Part shown: positions 62,961-64,000 of the stretch, piece after piece
Numbering within the stretch: position 1 is the first letter of the stretch
Layout: the number at the start of each line of letters is the position of its first letter
Assembly: GCF_900104265.1 (NCBI RefSeq)
Contig: NZ_FNJJ01000014.1
Location: 62,001 to 126,000, forward strand
Source of the DNA: Ectopseudomonas guguanensis
Lineage (GTDB): Bacteria; Pseudomonadota; Gammaproteobacteria; Pseudomonadales; Pseudomonadaceae
Direction: 5' to 3'
DNA length: 64,000 nt
Position numbers and translations under genes: made by a program
Notes under the pieces: generated by a model
The model's database searches: none
Seen by the model: the letters and a program-made list of their open reading frames with translations, nothing else
What the model was told of the DNA's origin: nothing

Positions 62961-64000
62961 ATGTCCGCCCCACCCGATTACCCACGCCTGCAGCTGACCG
63001 CCATCAGCAAGCAATACCCCGGCTGCCTGGCCAATGACCGTATCGATCTGGCCATCGCCCCCGGCGAGATCCGCGCCCTGCTCGGCGAGAACGGCGCCGG
63101 CAAGAGCACGCTGATGAAGATCATCTACGGCGTCACCCAGCCCAGCAGCGGCGAGATTCGCTGGCAGGGCGAGCGGCTGACGATGCGCGATCCGGCCATG
63201 GCGCGCGGCCTGGGCATCGGCATGGTGTTCCAGCATTTCTCGCTGTTCGAGACGCTGACCGTGGCCGAGAACATCGCCCTGGCCATGGGCGCGCAGGCCG
63301 GTACACCGAAGCAACTGGAGCCGAAGATTCGTGAGGTGTCGCAGCGCTACGGCATGGCGCTGGAGCCGACGCGCCTGGTGCACAGCCTGTCCATCGGCGA
63401 GCGCCAGCGGGTGGAGATCGTGCGTTGCCTGATGCAGGACATCCAACTGCTGATCCTCGACGAGCCCACCTCGGTGCTCACCCCGCAGGAGGCCGACGAG
63501 CTGTTCGTCACCCTGCGCCGCCTGGCCGATGAGGGCTGCAGCATTCTCTTTATCAGCCACAAGCTCGGCGAGGTGCGCGCGCTGTGCCAGAGCGCCACGG
63601 TGCTGCGCGGCGGGCGGGTGTCCGGCCATTGCGTGCCGGCCGAATGCAGCGATCTGGAACTGGCGCGGCTGATGGTCGGCGACGCCGAGGGGCTGGAAAG
63701 CAGTTACCCGAAAGTCAGCGGCGGCCTGCCACGGCTGCGTGTCGATGACCTCAGTTGGCACAACCCCGATCCGTTCGGCTGCTCGCTCGAACGCCTTCGC
63801 CTGGAGGTGCGCAGCGGCGAGATCGTCGGTATCGCCGGGGTAGCCGGCAATGGTCAGGACGAGCTTCTCGCCCTGCTCAGCGGCGAAACCCGCCTGCCGC
63901 GTGGCGAACGCGAGCGGGTCAGCATCGATGCCGCGCCGGTGGCCAATCTGCATCCCGATGCGCGGCGCCAGCTGGGTCTGGCCTTCGTACCCGCCGAACG
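62961..64000 (+). CDS. Sugar/nucleoside-type ABC transporter ATPase, partial (C-terminus beyond window)
   Basis: Read from the ATG at 62961 (MSAPPDYPRLQLT), the frame stays open to the window edge. It has Walker A GENGAGKST, FQHFSLFETLTV (Q-loop), the ABC signature LSIGERQRVEI and Walker B LLILDEPTSVL. A second nucleotide-binding half starts near IVGIAGVAGNGQDELLALL. The tandem layout is that of simple-sugar/nucleoside importers (RbsA/YufO/NupO type). The partner permeases would be downstream, outside the window. Confidence 0.93.
   Translation, partial: MSAPPDYPRLQLTAISKQYPGCLANDRIDLAIAPGEIRALLGENGAGKSTLMKIIYGVTQPSSGEIRWQGERLTMRDPAMARGLGIGMVFQHFSLFETLTVAENIALAMGAQAGTPKQLEPKIREVSQRYGMALEPTRLVHSLSIGERQRVEIVRCLMQDIQLLILDEPTSVLTPQEADELFVTLRRLADEGCSILFISHKLGEVRALCQSATVLRGGRVSGHCVPAECSDLELARLMVGDAEGLESSYPKVSGGLPRLRVDDLSWHNPDPFGCSLERLRLEVRSGEIVGIAGVAGNGQDELLALLSGETRLPRGERERVSIDAAPVANLHPDARRQLGLAFVPAE

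Noticed and set aside
62946..63953. Long minus-strand frame at the right edge
   Set aside because: It is antisense to the ABC ATPase frame, which has all motifs on the plus strand and stays open to the edge.

Overview
The window is a stretch of a Pseudomonas chromosome. It is G+C-rich and has typical pseudomonad genes and gene order: rplU-rpmA-obgE-proB, mqo, groES-groEL behind a sigma32-like promoter, a bauA/mmsA pair with a divergent LysR gene, yajG, creA, inaA, fxsA, many REP-like palindromes, and an acyl-CoA ligase/DUF1302/DUF1329/LuxR cluster. The genus is inferred from gene content; the species cannot be fixed from sequence alone.

Layout. 1-1735: two lipoprotein genes of the glycine-zipper/OmpA type and an MBL-fold hydrolase gene. 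1670-13696: a foreign element of about 12 kb, described below. 13720-31100: AraC regulator, metal-dependent hydrolase, alpha/beta hydrolase with a TetR gene, the LuxR/DUF1329/DUF1302/acyl-CoA ligase/thiolase cluster, LysE exporter, 2-hydroxyacid dehydrogenase and rsmC. 31146-42720: a yybP-ykoY (Mn) riboswitch with its GDT1-type transporter, M48 protease, chemoreceptor, SRAP protein, small cysteine-rich proteins, acyltransferase, yajG and mqo. 42813-53867: creA, the ribosomal protein/obgE/proB block, ispB, FxsA, groESL and inaA. 54215-64000: arylamine N-acetyltransferase, beta-alanine catabolism (bauA, mmsA/bauC, bauR-like), a TetR/YigZ/DUF922 overlapping trio, an SDR, a GNAT and the start of a sugar/nucleoside-type ABC ATPase.

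The unusual part is the 12-kb element. It appears to be an IncP-like plasmid that has become a site-specific integrative element. It has a tyrosine integrase at one end and 45-bp direct repeats (24 bp identical) at both ends. It also has a TrfA-type replication initiator with iteron-like repeats beside it, an RK2-type oriT with traJ and a traK-like gene, trbJ-trbK-trbL, and four KorB-operator-type palindromes. I see no relaxase, korB, partition gene or complete mating-pair machinery. Its cargo is an AAA+ ATPase/subtilisin-like protease pair resembling the IetAS anti-phage system, plus unrecognised A+T-rich genes. The element sits inside the 5' end of the MBL hydrolase gene. It supplies a new start codon and first codons, and leaves the original 5' end 12 kb away, still overlapping the stop codon of the AraC gene with which the hydrolase gene was once coupled.

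A working model (inference): the element replicates or excises conditionally, is mobilised in trans by resident IncP-type plasmids through its oriT, responds to their KorB protein, and protects its host from phage (IetAS) and perhaps from IncP entry (TrbK/TrbJ).
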